Made by a program: the position numbers and the translations under genes. This document shows, in pieces, positions 36,543-45,743 of a DNA stretch of 64,000 nucleotides. Location of the stretch: assembly GCF_002872335.1 (NCBI RefSeq), contig NZ_NJAG01000006.1, positions 124,001-188,000 on the forward strand. The letters are read 5' to 3'. The notes beneath the pieces are model-generated. The model was given only the letters and a program-made list of their open reading frames with translations, was not told the origin of the DNA and did not search any database. The first letter of the stretch is position 1. The number at the start of each line of letters is the position of its first letter. This DNA comes from Siphonobacter sp. BAB-5405. Lineage in GTDB: Bacteria; Bacteroidota; Bacteroidia; Cytophagales; Spirosomataceae.

Positions 36543-38074
36543 ATGCGTTGTTTTACCTTCCTAAGTATCCTATGCCTTTGTATCGGATGGAACCCTGTCA
36601 TTGCTCAAGATAGTACGCGTAGTTTCGGTACGTACTTTGTGCAGGCAGCAACTACGGCATTATCAAGTTCAGATCGAACGGCTTTCTGGCTTCAAACGAA
36701 CCAATACGGAACGATCCCAACCACACCCCAAGGCGGTTTATTATCTGCAGGGGTATATTACCGAATTCCACTTTCACGGCGAGCCAATCGCTGGTCCATT
36801 GACGCTGGTCTGGAAGGCATCGCTCAGACTCAAAACCCAAATTGAATGGGGTTCTCACCGAAGGTTACTTACGGTTGAATTTCAAGAACTGGGAGTTGTA
36901 CGGAGGACGAAAGCGGGAGTTTGTGGGTTTGTCGGATACGCTAACGGGTATGGGTTCCCTGAATTGGTCAGGCAATGCTTTGCCGATTCCCCAGATTCAC
37001 TTTGGGACGAAAACATTCATCCCCGTACCGCTCGTAGGAAAATGGCTCAAATTCAAAGCTTACTATACGCACGGCTGGTTTGAAAACTATAACTCCTTTA
37101 CGAAGGACGCTTTTCTTCATCAAAAGGGTCTGTATCTTAAATTTGGGAAGGAAGACTGGGCCATCAATTTATATGGAGGCTTAAGTCATTTTGCACAGTG
37201 GGGTGGGTACGCTCCCAGTTTGGCCGACGACCCAGGTTTGTTGTCCAAGCATGGAAAATTCAATCAATCAGCCTTTGCTTACTGGAATGGCGTGGTATTG
37301 GCGAAAAGTATGCAGGTACATTACGGTTATAAAGGATATCCTATAGACGATTTTATTTCCATTGATGTAAATCGGATTGGTAACCATTTAGGAACAGTTG
37401 ATGTAGGAATGGAAGTTAAAAATTGTAACTATAACCTATTCTTTTATCGGCAAAGTATGTTTGACGATGGATCTCTTTTCTATTTGGTTAATATCGATGA
37501 TGGATTGAACGGCGTACGCTATTTGAATAAAGTACAGCAGGCCTCTGATTTCCACTTGAAACGCGTAACGCTCGAATGGTTAAGCACGGTAAGCCAGGGT
37601 GGAGATGAATTTATTATTGATGATGCACAGAAACGAGGCATTGATAACTACTTTAATCACAGTCAGTACCAGGATGGCTGGACTTATTTTGACCGTTCCA
37701 TTGGCGTACCTTTCATACAACCTGATAGTGAGTTGAAAAAAGAGGTACGAACGAATGTACGTGGAATGCCTAACAACCGGGTACAGGTAATCAATATGAC
37801 TTTGGCCGGTCAATACAAGCGACGTACCACCTGGGAGATTCGTACGTCTTATAGTTTAAACTTTGGTACGTACAACAACATCACTTACGATACGAGTCCC
37901 TACTACAATGGTCCACTGAAGCAATTTTCTGGCTTAATTCGAGTGGGGGTAAAAATGCCCTGGTTGAAAGGAAGTGAAATTTCCGGATCTGTTGCTTACG
38001 ACCGGGGTGAAATATATGATAATACGTTGGGTGGTTATTTAAGTATTCGGAAGTCAGGGATATTCGGCCGATAA
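36543..38074 (+). pseudogene. Wzi-family (capsule assembly) outer-membrane protein, split by a -1 frameshift
   Basis: Two overlapping frames make one protein. The first (36543-36845, 100 codons) has a signal peptide and the family opening (TAFWLQTNQYGTIP); it stops at TGA 36843. The second, open from 36842 to 38074, continues at once with NGVLTEGYLRL. The tandem paralogue downstream aligns across the junction with no gap (NNPEFKGIVNEGYLRL against QNP-x-L-NGVLTEGYLRL), so one base is missing at the AAA of 36839-36841. Restored, the protein would be 510 aa, close to the paralogue's 496. The sequence there also reads C_CCA_AAT, a slippery heptamer in the right frame. Wzi-type barrels help anchor capsule at the surface; in Bacteroidota many are uncharacterised. 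Confidence 0.82.
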
Positions 38075-38091
38075 ATGATTAATGAAAAAAT

Positions 38092-38130
38092 AATAAAACC
38101 GCCCAAAGCAATCGCTTTGGCGGTTTTATT
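38092..38130 (+). terminator. Intrinsic terminator between the two Wzi-like genes
   Basis: AATAAAACCGCC and its complement enclose AAAGC/GCTTT and a small loop, 18 bases after the first Wzi stop. Confidence 0.8.
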
Positions 38131-38361
38131 AGGTATGGGCAGATTTCTGCGTTACAAAAAAGGAATACTTCAATAAATAGATAGAAAAATCTACTTCGAG
38201 GGTGATTAGTCAAAGCGATACCCGCTTTAATTATTTTGATTTATATAATTATTAATAGATATTTGGCGTTAAATCCACAGTATTCTTGGACATTTTTAGT
38301 AGTACTTTTTAGAAAAAGTACGGAGAATAGATCTGACGCTTTGTAGAATTAACCTATCTTA

Positions 38362-39852
38362 ATGTATAAGTTTTTTGGCCTTAGCTTTCTTTTAACAGCC
38401 TTTACCTGCAACCTACTTTATGCTCAGGACAGTACTCGTCGGCATGGAGGAACTTATTTTGTACAACTAGCGACAACGGCTTTATCTACGTCGGATCGAA
38501 CCGCTTTTTGGCTGCATGCGAACCAATACGGAGTAATTCCTACCAAACCGCAGGGAATGCTGGCTTCGGCTGGGGTACAGTATGAGATACCTTTGTCCCG
38601 ACGCTCCGATCGCTGGTGGCTGGAGGGAGCCATTGAAGTCATGGGGCAGACCAATAATCCCGAATTTAAAGGGATTGTTAACGAAGGGTATTTACGACTG
38701 AAATACAAAAAATGGGAACTTTACGGTGGGCGGAAACGTGAATACGTTGGTTTGTCTGATACCCTGCTGGGCATGGGTTCCATGGTTTCTTCTACAAACG
38801 CCCTGCCTATTCCGCAGATTCGTATTGGTACATACGACTTTATTCCCGTAATCGGCCGATGGTTGCACATGAAAGCTTACCTAACTCACGGTTGGTTTGA
38901 GAATAGTCGCCCGTTTGTTCAAAACGCTTATTTGCACCAGAAGGGCCTCTATGTGCGTTTGGGTACGAAAAACTGGCCCATCGTCCTGCACGCGGGGGTT
39001 AACCACTCCGTACAATGGGCTGGCTATGCCCCGGCCTTTATAAACGATCCCGGAGACATGGCCCGTTATGGACATTTCGAAAAATCATGGTTAGGTTATT
39101 GGGGTGTGTTTTCCGGACAAAGCATGGCTAACTATGCCGTCGCTAACCCTGGAAAAGTGATTGTATTCGACCAGAATCGAATTGGTAACCACTTGGGAAC
39201 GATTGATATGGCTCTGCAATGGAGGCCTGCTGCTTTTGACGTCTTCCTGTACCGGCAGATTATGTTTGAAGATGGGTCGCTGTTTTATGAATTATCCACC
39301 GCGGATAGCTTCAATGGAATTCGCTGGAAAAGCAAAATGCCTAGTTACGCAGCCTTCTCAATCAAGCAGGTGACGGTTGAATGGTTAAGTACGATCAATC
39401 AGGGTGGTGATCAATTTGTGGATAACGATCCCAGAAAGCGTGGGAAAGACAATTACTTCAACAACAGCCAGTACCAGGATGGCTGGACGTACTTTGGCCG
39501 GGGCATAGGTACTCCCTTTGTGACGCCCGATGCCGACTTAAAGCCCGGCGTTCGTCGGTATGCGTTAGGTTTTTCAAACAATCGGGTAGAGGTTTTTCAC
39601 ACGGGCTTAGCCGGAACATTTAAACGGAACACTTCCTGGGAAATGAAACTTTCCTTTAGTCGAAACCGCGGTTCGTATGTATTGCCTTTCGATAAATCCC
39701 TGCAACAGTTCTCCGGCCTACTGCGAGTAGGTACGCGATTACCGTGGCTGAAAGGTGGCGAACTGAGTGGGGCGATAGCTTACGATAGGGGCGAGCTCTA
39801 TGAAAATACGCTGGGAGCTTACATAAGCCTACGGAAGTCAGGATTTTTATAA
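38362..39852 (+). CDS. Wzi-family (capsule assembly) outer-membrane protein, tandem paralogue
   Basis: An intact 496-aa protein with signal peptide (residues 1-21, cut after YAQ region). It has the family opening SDRTAFWLHANQYGVIP, the GGRKREYVGLSDT segment and many alternating strands expected of an outer-membrane barrel. The last block SGAIAYDRGELYENTLGAYISLRKSGFL (in parts) matches the end of the upstream copy. The two genes are clearly homologous over their full length and arose by tandem duplication. Wzi of Escherichia coli binds capsule at the cell surface; here there are no capsule genes beside it, so the polysaccharide role is by family only. Confidence 0.88.
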   Translation: MYKFFGLSFLLTAFTCNLLYAQDSTRRHGGTYFVQLATTALSTSDRTAFWLHANQYGVIPTKPQGMLASAGVQYEIPLSRRSDRWWLEGAIEVMGQTNNPEFKGIVNEGYLRLKYKKWELYGGRKREYVGLSDTLLGMGSMVSSTNALPIPQIRIGTYDFIPVIGRWLHMKAYLTHGWFENSRPFVQNAYLHQKGLYVRLGTKNWPIVLHAGVNHSVQWAGYAPAFINDPGDMARYGHFEKSWLGYWGVFSGQSMANYAVANPGKVIVFDQNRIGNHLGTIDMALQWRPAAFDVFLYRQIMFEDGSLFYELSTADSFNGIRWKSKMPSYAAFSIKQVTVEWLSTINQGGDQFVDNDPRKRGKDNYFNNSQYQDGWTYFGRGIGTPFVTPDADLKPGVRRYALGFSNNRVEVFHTGLAGTFKRNTSWEMKLSFSRNRGSYVLPFDKSLQQFSGLLRVGTRLPWLKGGELSGAIAYDRGELYENTLGAYISLRKSGFL

Positions 39853-39855
39853 ATC

Positions 39856-39913
39856 GTATCTTCAAAAAAAGAGAGCGAATCCCAGAGGATTCGCTCTCTT
39901 TTTTTGAAGATAC
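39856..39913. terminator. Very long perfect hairpin, bidirectional terminator
   Basis: A perfect 27-bp inverted repeat (39856-39882 with 39887-39913) has only a 4-base loop and internal A7/T7 runs. It lies between the stops of the second Wzi gene (+) and ftsE (-). Confidence 0.85.
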
Positions 39914-39916
39914 TTC

Positions 39917-40609
39917 CTATAGATAATCGCGTTCGACAACTTTACCGTTTTCGCAGCGTAACATCCGCTGGGGAAACTTGCGGATCAGATCAAAATCGTG
40001 GGTAGCCATCAGTACGGACATCCCCGATTTATTAATGCTGAGAAAGAGACGCATAATGTCTTCCGACACTTCAGGATCGAGGTTTCCCGTCGGCTCATCA
40101 GCCAGTAGTATTTCCGGATCATTCAACAGGGCCCGGGCAATGACGACGCGTTGCTGCTCGCCACCCGAAAGCTGGTGAGGCATTTTATTCATCTCTCCGC
40201 TCAACCCAACGCGTATCAGAACTTCGGCAATCCGGGTTTTCATCTTCATGGAATCCGTCCAGCCCGTTGCTTTAAGCACAAACTCCAGGTTTTGAGCAAT
40301 GTTACGATCCATGAACAGCTGGAAATCCTGAAAAACAATGCCCAGCTTCCGACGAAGAAAAGGAATGTCTTTCCGACGAATGGAATTGAGTTCGTAGCCT
40401 GCGATCTGTACCGAGCCTTTCACCAGGGAAAGATCGGCATAGAGGGTCTTGAGCAATGAACTTTTCCCACTGCCGGTCCGGCCAATGAGGTACACAAACT
40501 CGCCCTTCTGAATGGCAAAATTGATATTTTCCAGTACTTGTTTTTCACCGAACTGGTAAACATCTGTATTTAAAACCTGTACCACAGGCTGGTTGACAAA
40601 CGGAATCAT
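39917..40609 (-). CDS. ftsE: Cell-division ABC transporter ATPase FtsE
   Basis: I chose ATG 40609 (230 aa); the frame is open 31 codons further but the family starts here. Walker A is GRTGSGKSS near residue 42, the Q-loop QDFQLF near residue 92, the signature LSGGEQQRVVIARALL near residue 145 and Walker B ILLADEPTGNLD. The switch His is in MATHD. FtsE partners with the membrane protein FtsX to control septal peptidoglycan hydrolases. FtsX is not adjacent, unlike in most bacteria, so a LolD-type or other ABC ATPase remains possible, but the length, lack of extra domain and the IVFQDFQL pattern favour FtsE. It ends at the 27-bp hairpin. Confidence 0.82.
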   Translation of the reverse strand: MIPFVNQPVVQVLNTDVYQFGEKQVLENINFAIQKGEFVYLIGRTGSGKSSLLKTLYADLSLVKGSVQIAGYELNSIRRKDIPFLRRKLGIVFQDFQLFMDRNIAQNLEFVLKATGWTDSMKMKTRIAEVLIRVGLSGEMNKMPHQLSGGEQQRVVIARALLNDPEILLADEPTGNLDPEVSEDIMRLFLSINKSGMSVLMATHDFDLIRKFPQRMLRCENGKVVERDYL

Positions 40610-40924
40610 TATAAATCTGAACTTTTGTCTTGTAAAACGACCGACTCGGTCCGATAGTTTAAATATACCCCCAAAATCAGGTATGCAGGGAATGAGGGTC
40701 AATATTAGGAAACTACTTTGGAAAGCCGATCAATAGGGACTAATTTTGTACGAAATTGAGTTCTTACTCAGATAATGACCGTAATGTAAGCAGCCCACTG
40801 CGAAGAGAACGGAACACGGAGCTGATCGTCAGAAAGTTAAATAGTGATTGATGCTTCGTTCGTACGGATTTTCGCGGTTTTAATCCAACTTTACATTACC
40901 TATCCCAGATCGTTGATCTAACAT
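40610..40924. other. Intergenic region between divergent ftsE and ahcY
   Basis: This 315-base stretch carries a strong ahcY promoter candidate at 40717-40748 and an ahcY leader of about 165 bases. The only fold I see in the leader is a small AGATC-GTT-GATCT hairpin at 40907-40919, just before the ATG. I see no SAH or SAM riboswitch signature. Confidence 0.55.
40717..40748 (+). promoter_or_regulatory. Promoter of ahcY, Bacteroidota consensus
   Basis: TTTG (40717-40720), 20 bases, then TAATTTTG (40741-40748): both boxes and the spacing match the TTTG / TAnnTTTG primary-sigma promoter exactly. Transcription should start near 40755. Confidence 0.7.
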
Positions 40925-42238
40925 ATGGAAGCTACGCAAACGTACATCCCTTACAAAGTAAAAGACATTTCCCTGGCCGAATGGGGTCGCAAAGAAATTC
41001 GCCTGGCTGAGGCCGAAATGCCCGGTCTGATGGCCATCCGGAAAGAATACGGCCCGCAGAAACCCCTGGCAGGTGCTCGCATCGCGGGTTGTCTGCACAT
41101 GACTATCCAAACGGCCGTTTTGATTGAAACGCTGGTTGAACTGGGTGCTGAAGTAACCTGGTCTTCCTGCAACATCTTCTCTACGCAGGATCACGCCGCT
41201 GCGGCCATCGCTGCCGCAGGTGTATCGGTATACGCCTGGAAAGGCCTGAACGAAGAAGAATTCAACTGGTGCATCGAGCAAACGTTGTTCTTTGGAGCCG
41301 AGCGTACGCCCCTGAACATGATTCTTGACGATGGTGGCGATTTAACCAACATGGTTTTCGACAACTATCCCGAGCTGATCGACGGTATCAAAGGTCTGTC
41401 GGAAGAAACCACGACGGGTGTACATCGTCTGTACGAACGTTTCCGCAAAGGAACGTTGTACCTCCCCGCAATCAACGTAAACGACTCGGTTACGAAATCG
41501 AAATTCGATAACAAATACGGCTGTAAGGAATCACTCGTAGACGCGATTCGTCGCGGTACGGACCTGATGCTGGCCGGTAAAGTGGCCGTAGTAGCTGGAT
41601 ATGGTGATGTAGGGAAAGGTTCTGCGGAATCACTCCGGGGAGCGGGTTGCCGCGTACTGGTGACGGAAATCGACCCGATCTGTGCCCTTCAGGCTGCTAT
41701 GGACGGTTACGAAGTAGTAACGATGGATAACGCCGCCCCACGGGCGAACATCTTCGTAACGGCTACGGGTAACATCAATATTATCAAAGATCGTCACTTC
41801 AAGGCGATGAAAGATAAGGCGGTTGTTTGTAACATCGGTCACTTCGACAACGAAATCGATATGGCCTGGCTGAACGCGAACTACGGCTCAACGAAATCAC
41901 AAATCAAGCCTCAGGTCGATCTGTATACGATCGATGGCAAAGAAGTGATCGTACTCGCCGAAGGACGTCTGGTAAACCTGGGCGTAGCGATGGGTCACCC
42001 TTCCTTCGTAATGTCGAACTCGTTCTCGAACCAAACGCTGGCTCAGCTTGAACTCTGGACCAATACGGACAAATACGAGAAAAAAGTATACGTACTGCCG
42101 AAGCACCTCGATGAGAAAGTGGCGGCTCTGCACCTGGATCACATTGGAGCTCAACTCGAAAAACTCGACGTGGAGCAGGCTGATTACATTGGTGTAACGG
42201 TAGAAGGTCCGTTCAAATCGGATCTGTATCGCTACTAA
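40925..42238 (+). CDS. ahcY: Adenosylhomocysteinase
   Basis: A 437-aa NAD-dependent enzyme that splits S-adenosylhomocysteine into adenosine and homocysteine, relieving product inhibition of methyltransferases. Visible motifs: the substrate-domain [14 protein letters not shown] near residue 83, DDGGDLTNM near residue 137, [11 protein letters not shown] near residue 160, the NAD-binding GYGDVGKG near residue 225 and a C-terminal KSDLYRY that contributes to the neighbouring subunit's cofactor site. The start [14 protein letters not shown] is plausible for the family. The gene has its own promoter and terminator and a long leader, so it is probably monocistronic and strongly expressed. Confidence 0.97.
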   Translation: MEATQTYIPYKVKDISLAEWGRKEIRLAEAEMPGLMAIRKEYGPQKPLAGARIAGCLHMTIQTAVLIETLVELGAEVTWSSCNIFSTQDHAAAAIAAAGVSVYAWKGLNEEEFNWCIEQTLFFGAERTPLNMILDDGGDLTNMVFDNYPELIDGIKGLSEETTTGVHRLYERFRKGTLYLPAINVNDSVTKSKFDNKYGCKESLVDAIRRGTDLMLAGKVAVVAGYGDVGKGSAESLRGAGCRVLVTEIDPICALQAAMDGYEVVTMDNAAPRANIFVTATGNINIIKDRHFKAMKDKAVVCNIGHFDNEIDMAWLNANYGSTKSQIKPQVDLYTIDGKEVIVLAEGRLVNLGVAMGHPSFVMSNSFSNQTLAQLELWTNTDKYEKKVYVLPKHLDEKVAALHLDHIGAQLEKLDVEQADYIGVTVEGPFKSDLYRY

Positions 42239-42257
42239 TTAGCCGTTCAGTACACGG

Positions 42258-42292
42258 AAAAGCCGGGCGTTTGCACAAACGCCCGGCTTTTG
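42258..42292 (+). terminator. Intrinsic terminator after ahcY
   Basis: A 16-bp G+C-rich stem (AAAAGCCGGGCGTTTG and complement) with a tiny loop is followed by a T-rich tract. Confidence 0.88.
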
Positions 42293-42331
42293 TTTTTTAT
42301 TTGCAGTCAGCGGAACCCTTCTACCGACATT

Positions 42332-43948
42332 ATGAAAAAGGTATTCTTCGGACTCTTGCTTTTCGGATATGGTCTGGCGTCTGGTCAACCAACGCCGCAA
42401 GTCAGCAATGGGCTGAATCGGTTTCGAACGAATTACGACGTGGGCTTTTATGACCTGAATGTGAAAGTGAATCCAGTGACGGAATCCATTCAGGGAACTG
42501 TAACCATTCGGTTCAAAGCTCTGGAGAATCTGTTTCGGATTCAGTTGGATCTGGTACCGAATCTGGAAATAGTAGAGGTAACGCAGGATGCTCAAACGCT
42601 GAAATTCCTGCGGAATGAATCGGTGGTCTGGGTGGATTTTCCCGAGCCGCTGCGAAAAGGAAAAATCACCACCATTCAGGTAACGTACCGGGGCAAGCCT
42701 CAGGCTATTGCCGGTGCCGGTCAGGTGGGCGGTTTTGACTGGCGGGAAAACTTGTCCGGTAAAAGCTGGATCACCGCTTCGACCCAACAGACGGGCGGAC
42801 GGCTGTGGTGGCCCTGCAAGGATGACTTTTCGGATAAAGCAGATTCCATGCGAATTCACGTGGTGGTACCCAAAGAGTTGACTGGTGTATCGAACGGACG
42901 CCTGGAGAGCGTGTACAAAAATCGACCGGATGGGTACTGGTCGTACAACTGGCGAGTGAGCTATCCCATTCAGCCGGCTGGCGTCACGTTGCACGTTAGT
43001 AATTTTCAACGCATTCAGGATGAATACGAAGCTTTGGATGGATCTCGACTTTCACTGGAGTACTACGTTATGCCGGACCGCGTAGAAAAGGCCCGTACGC
43101 ATTTTCAGCAGGTAAAAACCATGCTGAGTACCTACGAAAAGATTTTCGGGAAGTACCCGTTCTGGCGGGATGGATACCGACTGGTGGAAACGCCTTTTCA
43201 GGGAATGGCTCCGCAGGGAGTAATTCCCTACGCGAACTTTTACCGGAATGTACCAACGTATGATTTCGATTATACGATTGTCCACGAAAGTGCCCATCAT
43301 TATTTCGGAAACAGCGTTTCCTACCGGGATCAGGCCGACGCCTGGATTTCGGAAGCTTTCGCTACGTACGCGGAAATTCTCTATCTGGAACGAACGAAAG
43401 ATTATCGAACGGCACTCGAACGGCTCAAAGAGTATCGAAAACTGATCAAGAATACCGAACCCTTGATTGGGCCTTCAGGTGTAGAATGGTTACCCGGAAC
43501 CCAGGATCAAGCGTATAAGGGGGCCTGGGTTTTACATACGCTACGAAAGGTGGTTAATAACGATTCCCTGTGGTACCGTACCCTGCGGAAAATCCCCGAA
43601 CGTTTTGCTTATCAGGCTATTACAACTGAGGAATTGGTGCGTTTTTTCAATCAGGAGCTGGCGATTGACTGTACCGCTTTTTTCAATCAGTACCTGTTTC
43701 ATGCTGATCCACCCGTTTTTGAATTTACGTCGGTTGATAATCCCAAACGCTTTAAACTGACCTACCGCTGGCGTACGAAAGTACCCGGTTTTACAATGCC
43801 CGTTCGGGTAACCTTTGGGGACCGCTACGAAACGCTACACCCCACGAACGAGTGGCAAACGGTGTATCTGAAAAAGGAAGATGGTCAGCAGTTCCGGCTG
43901 GATACGGATCGTTTTTACATCTTCGGCAGTCATTTACCATTGGAATAA
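42332..43948 (+). CDS. M1-family metallopeptidase, atypical substrate motif
   Basis: I chose ATG 42332 (538 aa), which starts a signal peptide (MKKVFFGLLLFGYGLASGQ), so the enzyme is exported. A beta-rich N-terminal domain (about 25-230) is followed by the thermolysin-like domain. The zinc motif is HESAHH at about residue 317 with the third ligand Glu 18 residues further (WISEAFATYAE), so metal binding should be intact. The exopeptidase motif, normally GxMEN or GMEHQ, reads QGMAPQG (about residue 291), so the glutamate that holds the substrate N-terminus is absent. It may therefore be an endopeptidase, or have altered or no activity. The gene lies 94 bases after ahcY. Confidence 0.87.
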   Translation: MKKVFFGLLLFGYGLASGQPTPQVSNGLNRFRTNYDVGFYDLNVKVNPVTESIQGTVTIRFKALENLFRIQLDLVPNLEIVEVTQDAQTLKFLRNESVVWVDFPEPLRKGKITTIQVTYRGKPQAIAGAGQVGGFDWRENLSGKSWITASTQQTGGRLWWPCKDDFSDKADSMRIHVVVPKELTGVSNGRLESVYKNRPDGYWSYNWRVSYPIQPAGVTLHVSNFQRIQDEYEALDGSRLSLEYYVMPDRVEKARTHFQQVKTMLSTYEKIFGKYPFWRDGYRLVETPFQGMAPQGVIPYANFYRNVPTYDFDYTIVHESAHHYFGNSVSYRDQADAWISEAFATYAEILYLERTKDYRTALERLKEYRKLIKNTEPLIGPSGVEWLPGTQDQAYKGAWVLHTLRKVVNNDSLWYRTLRKIPERFAYQAITTEELVRFFNQELAIDCTAFFNQYLFHADPPVFEFTSVDNPKRFKLTYRWRTKVPGFTMPVRVTFGDRYETLHPTNEWQTVYLKKEDGQQFRLDTDRFYIFGSHLPLE

Positions 43949-44008
43949 TGCAGGGTCTTGGTACGGGATTTTCTGCTTAATTTCCATGTACTAATAGAGA
44001 TTTTAGCC

Positions 44009-44515
44009 ATGTCTGATGTAAAAGAACTCACGCACGAAGAGCAAATCAAGCTGCTCAAAGATAAAATCAAAGACGTACGGGTAGCGATGTTGACTACCTA
44101 CACCGAAAATGACGGCCTACGAAGTCGTCCGATGGCTACGACTGCATTGGAAGACGACGGTACGCTGTGGTTTTTCACCCGGGAGCATTCCCGTAAAACC
44201 GATGAAGTTGAACAGGAGCATCGCGTCTGCGTAGCCTACGCCAATCCGGAAGAAAATACGTACGTAAGCGTACAGGGTCGGGCCAAACTGGTAACCGACA
44301 AGGCCAAGATGGAGGAGCTTTATACGCCCGTTCTGAAAGCCTGGTTTCCGGATGGGATCGACGATCCAGAACTGTCCTTGCTGAAAATTAGTATTGATGA
44401 AGCTGAATTCTGGGATAGTTCCTCGAATAAACTGGTCAATGGCTTCAAAATGCTGAAAGCCGCCATTACCGGAACACCTTATAACGACGGATCACACGGT
44501 AAGGTAACTTTGTAA
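44009..44515 (+). CDS. Pyridoxamine 5'-phosphate oxidase-fold protein (general stress protein 26-like)
   Basis: I chose ATG 44009 (168 aa). The protein is a split-barrel FMN-binding fold: VAMLTTYTENDGLRSRPMA near residue 25, LWFFTREHSRKTDEVEQ near residue 52 and VCVAYANPEENTYVSVQG near residue 73. This pattern matches the general-stress-protein-26 branch of the PNPOx family, which binds FMN or FAD but is not the vitamin B6 enzyme. A role in stress handling is assumed from the family; the substrate is unknown. It starts 60 bases after the peptidase gene, so cotranscription is possible. Confidence 0.85.
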   Translation: MSDVKELTHEEQIKLLKDKIKDVRVAMLTTYTENDGLRSRPMATTALEDDGTLWFFTREHSRKTDEVEQEHRVCVAYANPEENTYVSVQGRAKLVTDKAKMEELYTPVLKAWFPDGIDDPELSLLKISIDEAEFWDSSSNKLVNGFKMLKAAITGTPYNDGSHGKVTL

Positions 44516-44572
44516 AGCACAAAGCTTTTTATTTCTATAAACGAGTAGTAGTAGATTATAGAAAAACTAAAC

Positions 44573-44619
44573 AGGTACCGTGTAGAAACGCAATAAACCG
44601 TGTTTCTGCACGGTACTTA
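44573..44619. terminator. Probable bidirectional terminator
   Basis: GTACCGTGTAGAAACG pairs imperfectly with CGTGTTTCTGCACGGTAC. It sits between the convergent PNPOx and response regulator-kinase stops. The pairing is interrupted, so confidence is moderate. Confidence 0.5.
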
Positions 44620-44621
44620 GT

Positions 44622-45734
44622 TTAGGATTTATACCAGTCAAAAAAGAAAGTACTGCCCTCACCCACGGTAGAGTCGATGCGGAATTTACCACCCTGTTCC
44701 TCCACGAGCACTTTCAGAATATTTAGCCCAACACCCGTTTTGTCATCGCGGGTTTGCGTGGGGGCCTGACTGACTCCAAAGAGTTCAAACAAATTGGACT
44801 GATCTTTCAAACTGATTCCTGGACCGTTGTCACGAACGTAAAATTCATAGAAGTCCGATTTTTCCGTATAGCCCACTTCAACCAGTCCCTGAGGTTTATC
44901 ATTGTACTTAATCGCATTACTGATCAGATTCTGAAACACCTGCTGAAGTTTCAGTTTCCGGGTCTGGAAACGCGGCATAGTACCGGCAATGACCGTACGA
45001 ATCGTTTTCGGAGGAAAGAGTAATTGGAAAATCTGCATTACCATTTCCTGTACATTTACCTCCTCGATGGTTTGTTCGGAAAGACTCTTCCGGGAATAAT
45101 CCAAAATCTCAGAAATCATGCCTGACAGGTGATACGAAGCTTTCTGAGAGAGTCCGAGATATTCGCGAAGTTCTTCCTGTGTTAAACCTTCCTCCTCGTT
45201 TTGCATTTCCATCAGCGAAAGCATTCCGATGACTCCGTTAAGGGGCGATTTTAAGTCGTGAGCAACGATGTAGACGAAGTTTTCGAGCTGCTTATTGGTT
45301 TTTCGGAGAGCATCAGCGGTTTGCTTAAGCTGCGTCTGATACCGGTACAGCTTTTCAAAAACGCTGACTTTGGCCTGCGTTACCTGAATGTCGAGGGGTT
45401 TTTGCAGATAGTCTACCGCTCCTTCATCGTATCCTTTCAAGACGTACTGTTGCTCCTTATTAAGAGCCGTCACGAAAATGATGGATACATCGCGGGTTTT
45501 GGGATTCGATTTTAAAATACGGGCTACTTCAAAGCCATCCATTTCCGGCATTTGTACATCCAGTAAAATCAGTCCGATCTGCGGATTTCGCAGGATCAGC
45601 TTAAGGGCTTCATTACCCGAAAGTGCCCGTAAGAATACCCGATTTTCCTGGGCCAGCATTTCTTCCAGCGAAATCAGGTTTTCTTCCCGATCATCGACTA
45701 AAAGGATGGTGAAGTCAGTTTGAACGTCGGTCAT
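44622..45734 (-). CDS. Response regulator-histidine kinase fusion (REC-HisKA-HATPase)
   Basis: A 370-aa soluble protein. An N-terminal receiver (residues 8-125) has phosphoacceptor Asp59 in LLDVQMPEMDG. A short coiled linker follows, then HisKA with the His in YIVAHDLKSPLNG near residue 159. A HATPase_c domain makes up the C-terminal 130 residues (QNLISNAIKYND, RDNGPGIS, TGVGLNILKVL). Such kinases take input from another kinase through the receiver. It begins nine bases after the cheB stop, so it is part of a cheR-cheB-kinase operon, and probably works in that pathway. Confidence 0.92.
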   Translation of the reverse strand: MTDVQTDFTILLVDDREENLISLEEMLAQENRVFLRALSGNEALKLILRNPQIGLILLDVQMPEMDGFEVARILKSNPKTRDVSIIFVTALNKEQQYVLKGYDEGAVDYLQKPLDIQVTQAKVSVFEKLYRYQTQLKQTADALRKTNKQLENFVYIVAHDLKSPLNGVIGMLSLMEMQNEEEGLTQEELREYLGLSQKASYHLSGMISEILDYSRKSLSEQTIEEVNVQEMVMQIFQLLFPPKTIRTVIAGTMPRFQTRKLKLQQVFQNLISNAIKYNDKPQGLVEVGYTEKSDFYEFYVRDNGPGISLKDQSNLFELFGVSQAPTQTRDDKTGVGLNILKVLVEEQGGKFRIDSTVGEGSTFFFDWYKS

Positions 45735-45743
45735 AGAATAAAT

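Noticed and set aside
40749-40924. SAH or SAM riboswitch in the ahcY leader
   Set aside because: No recognisable conserved core; only a 5-bp hairpin next to the ATG.
42239-43009. 256-codon minus-strand frame opposite the M1 peptidase start
   Set aside because: No family pattern; the plus strand has a signal peptide and the zinc peptidase fold.
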